From: JBGRQB01 sp041725875
GTDB lineage: Bacteria > Bacteroidota > Ignavibacteria > Ignavibacteriales > Melioribacteraceae
DNA: 62,042 nucleotides
Assembly (NCBI GenBank): GCA_041725875.1
Contig: JBGRQB010000007.1
Coordinates: forward strand, 1-62,042
Direction of reading: 5' to 3'
Shown here: positions 60,973 through 62,042 of the stretch, one piece after another
Numbering within the stretch: the stretch's first letter is position 1
Layout: every line of letters begins with the position of its first letter
Position numbers and translations under genes: made by a program
Notes under the pieces: model-generated
What the model saw: the letters and a program-made list of their open reading frames with translations, nothing else
Databases searched by the model: none
Told to the model about the DNA's origin: nothing

Positions 60973-62042
60973 TTATTTTTGAACCAATCCGGCTGCAAGT
61001 TCCCAATCGATACAAGTTGTAACAAATTCGAAAACTGCTGAGTAATATCCAAGTTTAGCCTGATCAAGCTGAACACGGGCATCTTTAAGTTGCAACTGAG
61101 TTGCCACTCCGTTTGCAGAACTTTTGCTGGCAACTTTAAAAGCTGTTTCCGCTGTTTCAAGAGTTGTTCTTGCCGACTTGATTCTGAATGAAGACTCTTC
61201 AAGTTTTATTTTAAGATTCAACAATTCGTTTTCAATTTTTTCTTTATGCTGCTCAATTTTTAAAGCTGACTGATCAGCTTCAATTTGAGCTTTCTGTACT
61301 TTTGCAGTTGTAGCCATTCCGCTGAAAATAGGAATTTTTACTGTTAAACCTGCAACAAGAAGATTATTCTGATTATCAAAATTCATTTTGTCTGTCTGAG
61401 ACTGGAACACATAAGCCAGACTTGCATAAACAGTAGGGAAGTGGGCTGAATATTCAACATCAACATTTGTTTTTCTTAAATTGTTTTCCCAAACCATTGC
61501 GTTCAAATCCGGACGTCTTTTAACAACTTCACTTAATTCTGCATCTTCAGGTTTTAGAGGAATTGTTTCAAGATCTGCATTCAGAACTATGTTTTCCGTT
61601 ACTTTGATTCCAGCAAGATTTTTTATAGTGTTTAATGCAAGTTTGTAATTTCTTTCCGCTTCAGTAGTTTCAGGAATAGAGCTTTTGTATCTTACTTCTG
61701 CCTGTAATAATTCAAGTTTGGAAATCAATCCGTTATCAAATTTATTTTTAACAAGCTCGTAATTTTCTTTTGCATTAAGCTTGGTTTCTTTTTTCACAAA
61801 CCAGACTTTTTTCAAAAGTGCAGTCTGGAAAAATGCTTTCTTTGCAGCGGTAATTACACCAACAACATTTGCATCATAAGTGTAGTCTGTAAGTTTTTCA
61901 AATTCTTCAGCAGCGCGAATAGCTGTAAAAACAGTGGCGTTAAAAACAGCCTGAGTAAGAGTTGCCTGAAGTTTCCATTCATTCTTTTTATTTGCTTTTA
62001 TTTTGCTTGGGAAGCCTTCAATAGGAGCATCAAGATACATAT
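60973..62042 (-). CDS. TolC-family outer-membrane efflux protein (N-terminus outside window)
   Basis: At least 355 residues of a TolC-type protein run off the right end, so the N-terminus is missing. It shows long helices with the repeats typical of outer-membrane efflux channels, such as YELVKNKFDNGLISKLELLQAEVRYKSS and VVKRRPDLNAMVWENNLRKT, then KIPIFSGMATTAKVQKA and the matching second-half helix SSANGVATQLQLKDARVQLDQAKL. It exports drugs or proteins across the outer membrane with an inner-membrane partner likely encoded nearby. Confidence 0.9.
   Translation of the reverse strand, partial: MYLDAPIEGFPSKIKANKKNEWKLQATLTQAVFNATVFTAIRAAEEFEKLTDYTYDANVVGVITAAKKAFFQTALLKKVWFVKKETKLNAKENYELVKNKFDNGLISKLELLQAEVRYKSSIPETTEAERNYKLALNTIKNLAGIKVTENIVLNADLETIPLKPEDAELSEVVKRRPDLNAMVWENNLRKTNVDVEYSAHFPTVYASLAYVFQSQTDKMNFDNQNNLLVAGLTVKIPIFSGMATTAKVQKAQIEADQSALKIEQHKEKIENELLNLKIKLEESSFRIKSARTTLETAETAFKVASKSSANGVATQLQLKDARVQLDQAKLGYYSAVFEFVTTCIDWELAAGLVQK

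Noticed and set aside
1..62042. tRNA, rRNA, CRISPR, insertion sequence or prophage
   Set aside because: No cloverleaf, rRNA core sequence, regularly spaced repeat, transposase or integrase was recognised by eye on either strand. Small RNAs cannot be excluded.

Overview
The window is an AT-rich chromosomal stretch from a motile, Gram-negative-type bacterium. P- and L-ring genes (flgH, flgI) imply an outer membrane. Many exported proteins have signal peptides ending in Ala-Gln. The protein mix (SUMF1-type lipoprotein, TPR-containing sensor kinase with a LytTR regulator, S46 dipeptidyl-peptidase, OPT transporter) recalls the Bacteroidota/Chlorobiota assemblage. A full flagellar locus in that setting points to Ignavibacteria or relatives; this is inference, as no rRNA gene is present.

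Bases 1-40,500 are a nearly continuous flagellar superlocus on the + strand. (1) The end of fliF, then fliG, H, I, J, a MotE-like gene, fliK, flgD, a TIGR02530-type gene and flgE; flgE is preceded by a structured leader with a strong CsrA-like site. (2) An inserted SUMF1-fold lipoprotein gene bounded by two terminators. (3) fliL, M, N, O, P, Q, R, flhB, flhA, flhF, flhG, ending in a terminator that spans the flhG stop. (4) A small membrane gene, fliA (sigma-28), two tandem HDOD genes, a GAF/kinase-like gene whose catalytic motifs are lost, three poorly known genes, then flgF, G, A, H, I, J, N, K, L. (5) fliW-csrA, a REC-HPt protein, motA, motB, a lone receiver and a REC-DHp protein without an ATPase domain. 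(6) An unknown gene and a PAS histidine kinase. No flagellin gene and no methyl-accepting chemoreceptor is seen.

Bases 40,500-62,042 are accessory and metabolic. A membrane protein precedes a secreted S8 peptidase that resembles tripeptidyl-peptidase II, followed directly by an OPT oligopeptide transporter. Next come an unknown gene overlapping a TPR histidine kinase with its LytTR response regulator, an orphan tail-collar-domain protein, a secreted DM9-like protein, a class V aminotransferase, and (minus strand) a Na+/Ca2+ exchanger, a small unknown gene and a phosphohexomutase. Then follow a small Cys-rich protein that seems to start at AUC, an S46 dipeptidyl-peptidase, a GAF-PAS-GAF histidine kinase, a membrane class III cyclase (minus) and the C-terminal part of a TolC-family efflux protein (minus, running off the window).

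Working together, the left part encodes export apparatus, rod, hook, rings, stator and the regulators that time them: FliA for late genes, FliW-CsrA after transcription, FlhF/FlhG for placement. The S8 peptidase, OPT transporter and S46 peptidase suggest extracellular or periplasmic peptide use. The most interesting items are the flgE leader, the incomplete kinase modules in the flagellar operons, the AUC-start gene and the TPPII-like/OPT pair. No tRNA, rRNA, CRISPR array, transposase or prophage block was recognised. No intergenic gap exceeds about 210 bases.
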